Shown here: in pieces, positions 5,855-13,688 of the stretch | Position numbering within the stretch: position 1 is the first letter of the stretch | Layout: the number at the start of each line of letters is the position of its first letter | DNA from: a virus | IMG/VR virus record: IMGVR_UViG_3300031565_004291 | Location: 1-24,467 of that record | Reading direction: 5' to 3' (one strand) | DNA length: 24,467 nt | Translations under genes and position numbers: made by a program | Notes under the pieces: model-generated | Told to the model about the DNA's origin: nothing | What the model saw: only the letters and a program-made list of their open reading frames with translations | The model's database searches: none

Positions 5855-6306
5855 CACGGGGCGTCCTCATCGGCGAAGGGCACGATCGGCGCCGGCGTGT
5901 CAGGGGTCATCCCGACGTGATGCAGGCGGGCAGGGCGAGGGCGTGACCCGCGTTCGGGCAGGGCAGACTCCCCCGGCGCTGCTTCGATCCCCTTGCGGAT
6001 GGCCTTGCGGTAGCGAGCGGCGATGAGGTAGGCGAACGCGGGGCCGTCCGCGACTTCGAGGATGGCGGCGATCACGTCGTCGGCGATCGGAGCCGTCGCG
6101 CTGGCGATGGAGCCGGGGCGGAACAGGTCGTCCAGCTCGTCAGCGATGCTGATGGCGTACCCGAGCAAGTCTGCGAACCGGTCGTCGGGCTCTGCCCCAA
6201 GGTCTTCCATCGCCCGGCGGACGATGGGCAGGGGTAGCCGGCGGACCAGCTCTCGGAGCGGGGCAGCCTCACGGGCGATGGCAAGGATGGCGGCAAGGGG
6301 GGTCAT
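5854..6306 (-). CDS. Unknown helical protein in the lysis region
   Basis: This encodes a 150-residue protein starting at ATG 6306 with GGAG about 6 bases upstream. It appears mostly helical (residues 3-105), with alternating acidic and hydrophobic patches such as DDRFADLLGYAISIADELDDLF. A Pro/Arg-rich tail (110-150) ends in an acidic segment. There is no signal peptide and no continuous membrane helix. It lies between the endolysin and the holin-like protein and overlaps the latter, so co-production is likely. A regulator of lysis or a virion accessory role are both possible; nothing shows which. Confidence 0.6.
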   Translation of the reverse strand: MTPLAAILAIAREAAPLRELVRRLPLPIVRRAMEDLGAEPDDRFADLLGYAISIADELDDLFRPGSIASATAPIADDVIAAILEVADGPAFAYLIAARYRKAIRKGIEAAPGESALPERGSRPRPARLHHVGMTPDTPAPIVPFADEDAP

Positions 6307-6314
6307 GGGCTCTC

Positions 6315-6773
6315 CTACGGCCGCCACGGGGAATAGCCCCCGCCGGCCGGCGCGTGCAAGGTCTGCCGGCGGTTGGGCCGGGCCGTCGTGTAACTGACGT
6401 GGACGTGTCCGCCGCGGGCTGTGTCGTACCAGATCACCTGGTCGAAGTCGGCCGCGAAGTCGCAGATGGCGCGGGCCAGGTCCACAGCGGGGACGCCGGA
6501 CACCTTGATATCCACGGCCTCGCCCACCATGTGCTGCGAGGTCTTCGAGCCACCGATCAGCCGGTTCGTTTCGGGGGTCCGGTAGCCGCCCGTGATGCGG
6601 ACGGGCTTTCCGATGCGCTCGCGGAGGGGGTCGAGGACGGCAGCGCACAGCTGGCGCACCGCGGGCATGTGCTCGTCGGGCACCCGCAGGACGATCCTCG
6701 CCTTCGCCGCCGCGCGACCACCCTCGAACTCCGACCACGAGAAGTAGCGGCCGGGGGGCGTGGCGCGGCTCAT
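6315..6773 (-). CDS. Endolysin, M15-family peptidase (D-Ala-D-Ala carboxypeptidase-like)
   Basis: This encodes a 152-residue single-domain enzyme. M15 peptidases are zinc enzymes that cut peptide bonds in peptidoglycan. The family motifs are present: GGYRTPETNRLIGGSKTSQH at 62-81, with zinc ligands H81 and D88 in SQHMVGEAVDI, then DQVIWYD at 111-117 and the HVHVS motif with H123 and H125 near the C-terminus. No signal peptide is present, so it should need a holin to reach the wall. ATG 6773 overlaps the previous stop (ATGA) and has no good ribosome site of its own, implying coupled translation. It is most likely the lysis enzyme, though a virion-associated wall-cutting role cannot be excluded. 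Confidence 0.88.
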   Translation of the reverse strand: MSRATPPGRYFSWSEFEGGRAAAKARIVLRVPDEHMPAVRQLCAAVLDPLRERIGKPVRITGGYRTPETNRLIGGSKTSQHMVGEAVDIKVSGVPAVDLARAICDFAADFDQVIWYDTARGGHVHVSYTTARPNRRQTLHAPAGGGYSPWRP

Positions 6774-6976
6774 CGGAGCGCCGCAATCAGGCCCAGCACC
6801 TCGGACGGGTCCACGTCACGCGCAGGGAGGTAGAGCACGACCACCACACCGGGGATCGCGGCGCCATCGGGCGCGGGGTCCAGCGTGGTGCTCTGCCCGG
6901 TCGGCGTGCCATCGGTCGAAGGGGTCAGCAGCCCCGACACCTCGACGCGGCCGTCGGTGGTCAGGGCGGCGATCAC
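6770..6976 (-). CDS. Small unknown protein
   Basis: This encodes a 68-residue protein starting at GTG 6976 in a GTGA overlap with the previous gene; its stop overlaps the endolysin ATG. The frame is open further upstream, but that part would overlap the neighbouring gene in full, so the GTG is preferred. The sequence has short beta-like stretches (DGRVEVSGLL, GVVVVLYLPARDV) and ends in a helix, DPSEVLGLIAALR. It has no membrane segment or cysteine. It may be a small virion or assembly protein. The function is unknown. Confidence 0.5.
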   Translation of the reverse strand: MIAALTTDGRVEVSGLLTPSTDGTPTGQSTTLDPAPDGAAIPGVVVVLYLPARDVDPSEVLGLIAALR

Positions 6977-7185
6977 TGCTGGCTCTCCCGGATCGCGTCC
7001 AGGATGGGCCGGGCGATGGCGCGACAGGTCGCGGCCGGGGGGCTCGACGCGCTGGACGGGTCGTAGTCCGCCAGGATGGCCTCGTACTCGGCCACGGTCA
7101 GGCAGAGCGTCACGGCGGGGACCTGACGCTCGGTCCCGTCCGTGCTGATCTCGACCCGGCGGCAATCCTCGGCGATGGTGTGCAT
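6973..7185 (-). CDS. Small unknown protein
   Basis: This encodes a 70-residue protein. ATG 7185 is chosen because CTGGAG lies about 9 bases before it; an earlier in-frame ATG (7230) would run into the previous gene. It begins with strand-like EISTDGTERQVPAVTLCLTV and continues with the helix AEYEAILADYD and a C-terminal helix ending in DAIRESQQ. It lies between the tail fibre-like protein and the endolysin, where small tail or lysis accessory proteins are common. No family is recognised. Confidence 0.55.
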   Translation of the reverse strand: MHTIAEDCRRVEISTDGTERQVPAVTLCLTVAEYEAILADYDPSSASSPPAATCRAIARPILDAIRESQQ

Positions 7186-7190
7186 GATGA

Positions 7191-8228
7191 CTACTCCAGA
7201 GCCTTGATGCGAAGGCGGGTCAGCGTGCAATCAGCCCGCCAAATCGAACGAGTGCCGACCCACAGCGCCGAGGGGAAAGCGACGGCCACGCCCGCGCCAG
7301 CATTACCGCCGAACAGGCGGCCACCCGCATCAATGGTCGCATCGCTCGGCGGGGTGGCCCCAAGGGTGTAGAACACGTCGAATTGCACACCTGCGTAGAC
7401 CACGATGGTCACGACCCACGACACCGCAGGGGTCGCCTCAGCCGACCCCCAGCCGGCATACACGCCGTTCCGGCCGGTCTTCCGCAGTTGGTTTCCGCTT
7501 GAGTAGTCGGCGCGGAGCGACCGAGACGTAACGGCGGTGGAGAAGTTTCCGGCGCTGTCCACCAGCCCCGCCTCCCACCCGTCGTTGGCTCCAGTCCAAC
7601 CCGCCAGACCTGTCATCCCGATGTCCACGCGCAGGGCGCGGGTCCGCATCGCGGCGAAATCGACGTAACTGGACACGTCCACAGCGAGATTGGCCGACCC
7701 GGCTGCGTTTAGCCCTGTCATCACGATGCCAGACGAGCCCGCCGTGATGCTGCCGCCGTTGCCGCCGTAGATGTCCACCTTGACGACCGGCCCGTACTGG
7801 ACCGCGCTCTTTGTGACCGTGTCGGTCCCAGTGAGGGTATCCGCGTCCAGCCCGGTGTAGTCGAGGTCAACCAGGTCGGTCCAGGTCGCCCCGGTGGTCA
7901 CGGCGGCGATGTCCCACGAATGGTAGGCCGTCGCAAGGGGGTCGCCTGAGCTGTCCAGCGCCGTCAGGGCGAGCGTACCGCTGTCCCCGTCCGCGCTGCT
8001 GCCGATGGTGTAGGCCCCGAGCCCCGTGCCCGTCCAGGTTGCCGATCCTACCGAGTTGGTGGTCGTCGCGCTGTAGGACGCGATTCGAGAGTCGGGGTCG
8101 GTGAAGGCCGAGAACGTCTTTCCGGCTGGCGTTCCACCCGCGGCAACGCTCTCGGTCGTCGGCGAGGGGGCGGTGACGGCTGCGGGGGCCGCCCCTCCAC
8201 CCAGCCCGAGTGCTCCTACAACGTGCAT
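7191..8228 (-). CDS. Beta-rich virion protein, possible tail fibre or receptor-binding protein
   Basis: This encodes a 345-residue protein. It is rich in Gly, Thr, Ser and Ala with few charges, as expected of beta-structured virion proteins. A flexible N-terminus (residues 1-35) is followed by an Ig-like or fibronectin-like stretch (about 35-115). The C-terminal 230 residues resemble a lectin-like beta sandwich, with strands such as NLAVDVSSYVDF and SWVVTIVVYAGVQFDVFYTL. Its place at the end of the tail genes and before the endolysin fits a distal tail protein that touches the host. Specific binding is not shown by any motif. The start at ATG 8228 follows closely on the previous gene. Confidence 0.6.
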   Translation of the reverse strand: MHVVGALGLGGGAAPAAVTAPSPTTESVAAGGTPAGKTFSAFTDPDSRIASYSATTTNSVGSATWTGTGLGAYTIGSSADGDSGTLALTALDSSGDPLATAYHSWDIAAVTTGATWTDLVDLDYTGLDADTLTGTDTVTKSAVQYGPVVKVDIYGGNGGSITAGSSGIVMTGLNAAGSANLAVDVSSYVDFAAMRTRALRVDIGMTGLAGWTGANDGWEAGLVDSAGNFSTAVTSRSLRADYSSGNQLRKTGRNGVYAGWGSAEATPAVSWVVTIVVYAGVQFDVFYTLGATPPSDATIDAGGRLFGGNAGAGVAVAFPSALWVGTRSIWRADCTLTRLRIKALE

Positions 8229-8229
8229 G

Positions 8230-8577
8230 TCAGACCTCGCACGATTCGATCAGCACCGAGATCGTGGGCGTGCCCGTGGTGGCCGCCAAGAAGATCGAGA
8301 CGCCCGACGGATTGGCGGGGTCGGGAGTCAGCCGGAACGAATAGGGCGCGTCTGCGGTGCCCAGGAGCTGCCGGTGGGTGCCGACCGCGCCGCCGTCCGT
8401 GGGCTCTTCGGGGCTGGCCGTGGTGCCGTTGGCCGGTCCTGCAAGGTAGGCCGTCCCGCTCTCGATCGTCACCGTCACCCGGCAGCGGGGCGGCATCTTC
8501 ACCTCCTGCCAAGTCGTCGCAGAGGTGAAGGCATAGGCCCACAGCGGGGTCGCGGCGCGAAGGTCGATGGCTGCCAT
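8230..8577 (-). CDS. Small beta-structured virion protein
   Basis: This encodes a 115-residue protein starting at ATG 8577 with GGAGCG about 5 bases upstream. It looks wholly beta: CRVTVTIESGTAYLAG, then APYSFRLTPDPANP, then GVSIFLAATTGTPTISVLIE. Such small proteins often decorate the tail or bind fibres in phages. Its stop is 2 bases from the next ATG. The assignment to the virion rests on position and composition only. Confidence 0.55.
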   Translation of the reverse strand: MAAIDLRAATPLWAYAFTSATTWQEVKMPPRCRVTVTIESGTAYLAGPANGTTASPEEPTDGGAVGTHRQLLGTADAPYSFRLTPDPANPSGVSIFLAATTGTPTISVLIESCEV

Positions 8578-8601
8578 GTGGTCGCTCCTATCTGGCGCGC
8601 A

Positions 8602-10290
8602 TCATAGCACGCCGCGTCGATCTCTGATGGCATCGTCATCCAGCAGCACCTCGAACACCCACCGGTCCTGTTGCCAGGCGCGGGCGTTGATCGTGCATAT
8701 CTGCGAGGCCATGCCGATGCTGGCATCCGTCAGGGTCACGATGTTGCCGACCTGGAGCCAGCCCCAATACCACGGCGCTTCATATGTGCGGGTCGCGAGG
8801 GCCAGCGAGTAGGCACGCGCCCGCCACAGGCCCACCGCGCCAGCCGAGGCCGCCTCCCACACCGCCTTCAGCTCCAGCTCATGCGGCGCGCTGGTGGGGC
8901 TCGTGTCGGGTGACCCATCGCCGACCCGCACCGTAGTCCCGGCGGGCACAGGGTAGCCCGATATGTCCCGACCCCGCCGGATGGCCGCGGCCCGGCTGTA
9001 CCAACTGCCCCGCTGCGAATCGACCGCGACAGCCCCAAGCGGGCCGTTACGCTGGCCGTCGTAGGCGTACCGGACGACCGTGGCGGCGTCCAGATCCTCG
9101 GGCTCAGTCTGGACGGTGACGCCCGACACCGCCACCCAATCGCCCGCGCCCCCATAGTCGGGCGAGTCGGACGCCTGGACATGCGCCCTCGCCGCGCTGC
9201 CCCTCACCGCCGAGTCATAGACCACCGGGTAGAGCCCGTCGGGGCCGCGCCGCACCGTCACCGGCAGAAGGGGTAGGACGTTGGCCTGCGCCCACTCCCA
9301 CGGGGTCGAGTCGTCGTTGATGTAGATGGCGATCTGCACCGCCGGGACGCGCGCCTTGATCGCCTCGAAGGCGGGCACGTCTACCGGCTGGCCCGTCAGC
9401 GACAACGCCCACACCAGCACGTCTATGGCGTCGCCGCTCTGTGGCTCTGAGAGTAGCCACGACACCCAGAACTCCCCATCCGTGTGGGTAAACGGCGGAT
9501 GAGCTGCGGTCACGTCTACGATCGCAATCTGGCGCCCTTGCCCGTCGGTCGTTGTGACGGGGCTGACCGCATAGGTGTCGCCGTTCTCGTCCAGCACGGT
9601 CACCGCGGCCGTTGGTACGGGGTGGCCTGCGATGATTAGGATCTCGGCCTTGCCTGTCGCAGCGTTCCGTTGGATGCAGTAGGCCGGCGACCCCGATGCG
9701 GCCACGGCCGCCCCGCCAGCCGAGTAGGCACCGGGTGAGCCGATGATCCGGGGGTATCGCTTTCCGGCCGCCTCGCGGCTGGCGTTGGGCCAGGTCGCCG
9801 ACGTGATCCGGGCATCGGCGGGGACGATGGGCGCAGAGGTAGTCCACGGGGCGGCCGATAGGGTGAACTCGACAGCCCCCGGCGGCGCGTCGGGGATGGC
9901 ATAGGTCGGCCTGCGGATTGAGCCCGTCAGCAGCGGCCAGCGGTCGGCCGCCAGTACCATCGGGGTCGATAGCCGCGCCTCGCCTGCGGGACAGGGCACC
10001 ATCCACAGGGTAGCCGTCGCCCGCGTCAGATCGTGCCCGGCGCGTCGATAGGCCGCCACGTCGATCGGGAGGATGCAGCGGACGGTGGCAGTCGGGGCCG
10101 CGGCGTCGATGCTCAGCCGCCCCAAAGTCTCGGCCACATCGACGGGCGATAGGCCGCCAGCGTAGGACAGCGACCGCCCCGTGCTGTCCACCACGTCGAT
10201 CGGCTCGGAGGCCACCCGGTAGACCTGCCCCGCATAGTGCAGGTCGAGAAGGATCACCGGGTAGGAATCGATGAAGTCGGCGGGGGTCAC
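8602..10290 (-). CDS. Tail hub or tip-type structural protein
   Basis: This encodes a 562-residue protein starting at GTG 10290, overlapping the previous stop (GTGA). The N-terminal 150 residues are beta-rich (YPVILLDLHYAGQVYRVASE, with SLSYAGGLSPVDVAETLGRL further on). A central part carries Asn/Gly-rich turns and EWAQANVLPLLPVTVRRGPDG. The C-terminus is again beta-rich, with LQVGNIVTLTDASIGM resembling the end of phage hub or baseplate proteins, where this motif describes a cleft-forming barrel. It is the second large gene after the tape measure, which is the normal place for tail-tip components. No peptidase motif is visible. The exact family is not recognised. Confidence 0.6.
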   Translation of the reverse strand: MTPADFIDSYPVILLDLHYAGQVYRVASEPIDVVDSTGRSLSYAGGLSPVDVAETLGRLSIDAAAPTATVRCILPIDVAAYRRAGHDLTRATATLWMVPCPAGEARLSTPMVLAADRWPLLTGSIRRPTYAIPDAPPGAVEFTLSAAPWTTSAPIVPADARITSATWPNASREAAGKRYPRIIGSPGAYSAGGAAVAASGSPAYCIQRNAATGKAEILIIAGHPVPTAAVTVLDENGDTYAVSPVTTTDGQGRQIAIVDVTAAHPPFTHTDGEFWVSWLLSEPQSGDAIDVLVWALSLTGQPVDVPAFEAIKARVPAVQIAIYINDDSTPWEWAQANVLPLLPVTVRRGPDGLYPVVYDSAVRGSAARAHVQASDSPDYGGAGDWVAVSGVTVQTEPEDLDAATVVRYAYDGQRNGPLGAVAVDSQRGSWYSRAAAIRRGRDISGYPVPAGTTVRVGDGSPDTSPTSAPHELELKAVWEAASAGAVGLWRARAYSLALATRTYEAPWYWGWLQVGNIVTLTDASIGMASQICTINARAWQQDRWVFEVLLDDDAIRDRRGVL

Positions 10291-13200
10291 AGCTCGGGCT
10301 CCAGGCTCAGGCTTGCTACCGTCAGTTGCTCGTCGGTGCCCTCATCCCCGAGCGGGTGAGTCACAACCAGCCCGCGGTCAGCGTGGCACAGCAGGTGCTC
10401 GTGCCACCGGCTCAGGGTCCGCAGGTCGCCCGATGCGGCCCGCTCAATCCGGGGCAGGTACACCAGCGGCGAGGTGCCCGCGGCTGACAGCTCGCCTTGC
10501 AGGTCGTAGACGGTGGCCGTCCAGGTGGCCGCGCCCTCTATGCCAGCGGTGGCCGTGGTCGTGATGTACTGCGGCTCTCCGCCCGCGTGAAACTCGGTGC
10601 TGTCCACAGGGGCGGGCCACGCCACCTCCACCTGCATCCCCGTCGGGCGGGGTTGGCTGGCCGCGGTGCTGCCGTCCTGCTGGGTGGAGTAGGCCGCGCC
10701 GAGGATCTGAGTCGTGCGCCGGCCCCAATCGGGCGGCAGGCCAGCGACCCACACCCGGCCAAGCATCATGGTCCCGATCTCGAAGTACCCCTCTACCGTG
10801 TCCTGCGCGCTGATGACCAGCCGCCAGCCGGCCAGCGTGGTCGCGGCGGGGATCTCGAACACCAGGGTCACCGACCGCGGGCAAAGCACCACCGTCCCGG
10901 ATGCGGCCTCTGTGCCCGTCACGCCAGCCAGGTCAACCCGTGCCCTCGGGCCTGCCGTGGCGCCTGTGCTCCATCGGCCGCCCCGGTTGCCCTTGACGCG
11001 CCGGATATCGCCCGCCACGATCCGAGCATCCCACCCGACCAACTCCTGCCCCGCAATCTGATGGTCCAGCGCCGCGTTGGGCAGCAGGGTAGCCCCCTCC
11101 CGCGTGAAGGCCACCGCGCCCCATGGGCTCGTATCAATGGCGGCCACCTGGACCCATGCGGCCCCGGTGTAGTACTCCAACGAGCCCTGCCGCCAGTTGA
11201 TGCCGCTCAGGTGGAGCGCATAGAGCGGCGCGCCCGCGTGGCTCTCGTCGGTGCCCAGCAGCGTCTCGTCAAGGGCGACCGCGATCTGTTGCTGCGTCTC
11301 ATCGGTGGACCGCCAGCGCGTGCGAGGCGAGCGGCTATAGGTCGGCCAGATGCGCTCGATCGGGTACTCGTAGGCAGTCTTCACCGTCCACGAATCGCCC
11401 TTATGGGCCGGGCCGTCCACAGCGAGGACTTCGAGCCCATCGGCATAGTAGACAGGCGACGACGACAGCGGGCGCCCGCTCAGTTGCTCGGGGTTGTCGG
11501 TGGTCGCCCACTCGTGCCACTGGTAGGCAGATCCGGCGATGCAGCTGGAGCGGGTGATATCGTCGATAGCGAAGTGTGGGCCGTGGTACACGTCGAGGTC
11601 TGCCACGCTGGTTCCCGTGCCCCAGATGCCGTACTTGATGCGGTTGGCTCCGACCGTGCCGCCATCGTCGGTAAGCGCGTAGGCCCCCACGAAGGTCCAC
11701 CGCCGGTCCTCGTCGCCCACCGCGGAGCCGGTCTTGTTCCATTCCCGATACCACACGCGGCAGCTTCGGACGCTGTTGGCCTCGTTGGCGTAGACGCCGA
11801 TCCGAAACTCCCGCGCGTTGTTACTCAGGCTTTGGATTAGGCCGAGTTGGGTGCCGGTTACCACGTCGTAGACGCCGAACTCGGTTGAGCCCATGTAGAT
11901 CCCCACCTCCACCCCGCGCGTTCCGTTGTCGATCCGCGCCGACAGCGCAGCACGCTGGGCCGTGCCCGTCGCACCCGCCCCGCTCGCATAGGCGGCAAAG
12001 GTGAGCACGGCGAGATCGTCGCCCACCGCCGTATAGTCGCGATAGACGTAGCCGCCAGCCGCGCCGCCGGGCGCGCTGAACCGCTCAGCCCCGACGCTCT
12101 GGAGCGCGTTGGCGAACGCGCCCGAACTCACGAGGGTCCAGGACGACGTATCCTGCGCCCGCTCAATCGGAAGGCGCGTCAGCTCCCAGGGGTGCCGGTC
12201 CACCAGCGAAGTGCCGCCGCGGATCGGGGCGATGGTCAGGTCGTGGTAGCCCCCGATGTAGGCCACCCCGAGCGAGGTCTGGGTGGTTGTGGCCGTCGCG
12301 GCATACCACTGGTGGACCATGACCGCGCGCCCTCGCTGCCAGCACACAGCGAGGCTTGTCGGGTAATGGGTGACGTCCGCTGATGGGTTGTGCCCGGCGC
12401 TCCACACCTGCGCGGTGTCCACCAGGGAAGCCGGATCGAAGCTATTGAGCCCGACCCTGCCGAAATTCTTGCCGTCGTCGTCGCTGTAGACGACTCGGAT
12501 CTGCTGCGGGTTGCCCGCAGCTGTGGAGGCCACACGCGCATAGAGCCACACGATCCCCGCATCGTCCACGGCGGCGGCGATGTCTGCGTCCTTGATGTGC
12601 CCGTTTGCGTCTACGTTGGCCCACGCCTCATCCCAACCCGCCCCGCCGCTGGTCCCCCATTGGGCTGCCGTGAAGTCACTGTAGGCCGACCCCAGGCGTG
12701 CCCAGAAGATGTCGCTGCTGGCCTGGACCCACGCGAGCACGAAGACCCCGCCGCTCACAACGAGATCGTGAGGGCCGCCGGTCAACTCGTCCACCACCGC
12801 GTCCACCGGCTGCGAGATCACGAAGTCCAGGCCGAGGCCGAGATTCGTGCTGGCGTATTGGTGGAGGCGATCTACGGCGATGCCCGCGCCAGTGGCGCCG
12901 CTCTCGGTGACGTAGACAACCAGCACCTGCCCCGCGTTGTAGGCCGCCCGGATGCGCCCCACCCCATCGTTGCCCGACGTGGCCGGGGTGCCCTCTACAT
13001 AGGTGGCAGCGCCCGCGGTGTAGCGCCTGGCGACCGACCACGTAGCCCCGCCGTCCTCGCTGACCTGGACGCGAATCCACCGTCCGTCCGATGCCTCACC
13101 GACGCCGGGCACCCAGTGGAGGCAATAGAGCCGGTCCCCAACCTCCACCAGACACGGGTGAGACGCGGCGCCATCGGTCGCGCCGCTGTGGATGACCACC

Positions 13201-13688
13201 GCAGACGACCACGATCCATCGGCGGGGTCGCGGCGCCAGCAGTAGATGGAGTTGTTGTCGGTGCGCTCGGCCACGACAACGAGCCTGTCGCGGTACTTGT
13301 CGGCCTTCAGACTGGCGATGTGTGGCGTGGCGTAGTCGGTGGTCGTCGGCGCCCACTGAAGCACTTCCCACGCGCTGAACGTGGCGGGAATCTCCCAGCC
13401 CCGGAAGGCGTTGGTGCCGTCGCCCGTGCGCCTCCACACCATCTGCGCCGCGTCAATGGTGCGGCCCACTGGCCCACCGTCCACCGCCAGCAGGTCGATA
13501 GACGAGTCGGCCACCTGTAGCCCTTGAGCCTCCAGGACGGCCTCAGATTCGCTCTCAGGGACGGGCACGCCTGCGCGTGGCCCCGCCTGGCTGTAGCTGC
13601 TCTGCGCCGCCCAGAGCGCCGTGGTGGCCGTCAGCCGGGCGTCGGGGATTAGCAGGCCCTGGTATTGGTCGCGGTTCTTCACACCCAT
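10287..13688 (-). CDS. Large tail protein with Asp-box (sialidase-like) repeats
   Basis: This encodes an 1133-residue protein, the longest in the window. ATG 13688 (TGATG overlap) is preferred to the adjoining GTG 13691 because GGAGG lies at better spacing. Residues 120-480 contain repeated strands and two good Asp-box motifs, SEDGGATW (210-217) and SDDDGKNF (402-409), the turn signature of sialidase-type beta-propellers. Residues 515-710 look like a concanavalin/LamG-type sandwich. The C-terminal 400 residues are beta-rich and unrecognised. Lying directly after the tape measure, it is likely part of the tail tip or central fibre. The catalytic residues of neuraminidases are not obvious, so binding of sugars or simple structure is more likely than cleavage. 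Confidence 0.65.
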   Translation of the reverse strand: MGVKNRDQYQGLLIPDARLTATTALWAAQSSYSQAGPRAGVPVPESESEAVLEAQGLQVADSSIDLLAVDGGPVGRTIDAAQMVWRRTGDGTNAFRGWEIPATFSAWEVLQWAPTTTDYATPHIASLKADKYRDRLVVVAERTDNNSIYCWRRDPADGSWSSAVVIHSGATDGAASHPCLVEVGDRLYCLHWVPGVGEASDGRWIRVQVSEDGGATWSVARRYTAGAATYVEGTPATSGNDGVGRIRAAYNAGQVLVVYVTESGATGAGIAVDRLHQYASTNLGLGLDFVISQPVDAVVDELTGGPHDLVVSGGVFVLAWVQASSDIFWARLGSAYSDFTAAQWGTSGGAGWDEAWANVDANGHIKDADIAAAVDDAGIVWLYARVASTAAGNPQQIRVVYSDDDGKNFGRVGLNSFDPASLVDTAQVWSAGHNPSADVTHYPTSLAVCWQRGRAVMVHQWYAATATTTQTSLGVAYIGGYHDLTIAPIRGGTSLVDRHPWELTRLPIERAQDTSSWTLVSSGAFANALQSVGAERFSAPGGAAGGYVYRDYTAVGDDLAVLTFAAYASGAGATGTAQRAALSARIDNGTRGVEVGIYMGSTEFGVYDVVTGTQLGLIQSLSNNAREFRIGVYANEANSVRSCRVWYREWNKTGSAVGDEDRRWTFVGAYALTDDGGTVGANRIKYGIWGTGTSVADLDVYHGPHFAIDDITRSSCIAGSAYQWHEWATTDNPEQLSGRPLSSSPVYYADGLEVLAVDGPAHKGDSWTVKTAYEYPIERIWPTYSRSPRTRWRSTDETQQQIAVALDETLLGTDESHAGAPLYALHLSGINWRQGSLEYYTGAAWVQVAAIDTSPWGAVAFTREGATLLPNAALDHQIAGQELVGWDARIVAGDIRRVKGNRGGRWSTGATAGPRARVDLAGVTGTEAASGTVVLCPRSVTLVFEIPAATTLAGWRLVISAQDTVEGYFEIGTMMLGRVWVAGLPPDWGRRTTQILGAAYSTQQDGSTAASQPRPTGMQVEVAWPAPVDSTEFHAGGEPQYITTTATAGIEGAATWTATVYDLQGELSAAGTSPLVYLPRIERAASGDLRTLSRWHEHLLCHADRGLVVTHPLGDEGTDEQLTVASLSLEPEL

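Noticed and set aside
10497-11840. A 447-codon plus-strand open frame, and a similar 376-codon one at 12390-13520
   Set aside because: Both are shadows of the large tail protein gene. Their composition (Arg, Gly, His, Pro, Val) is that of antisense GC-rich codons.
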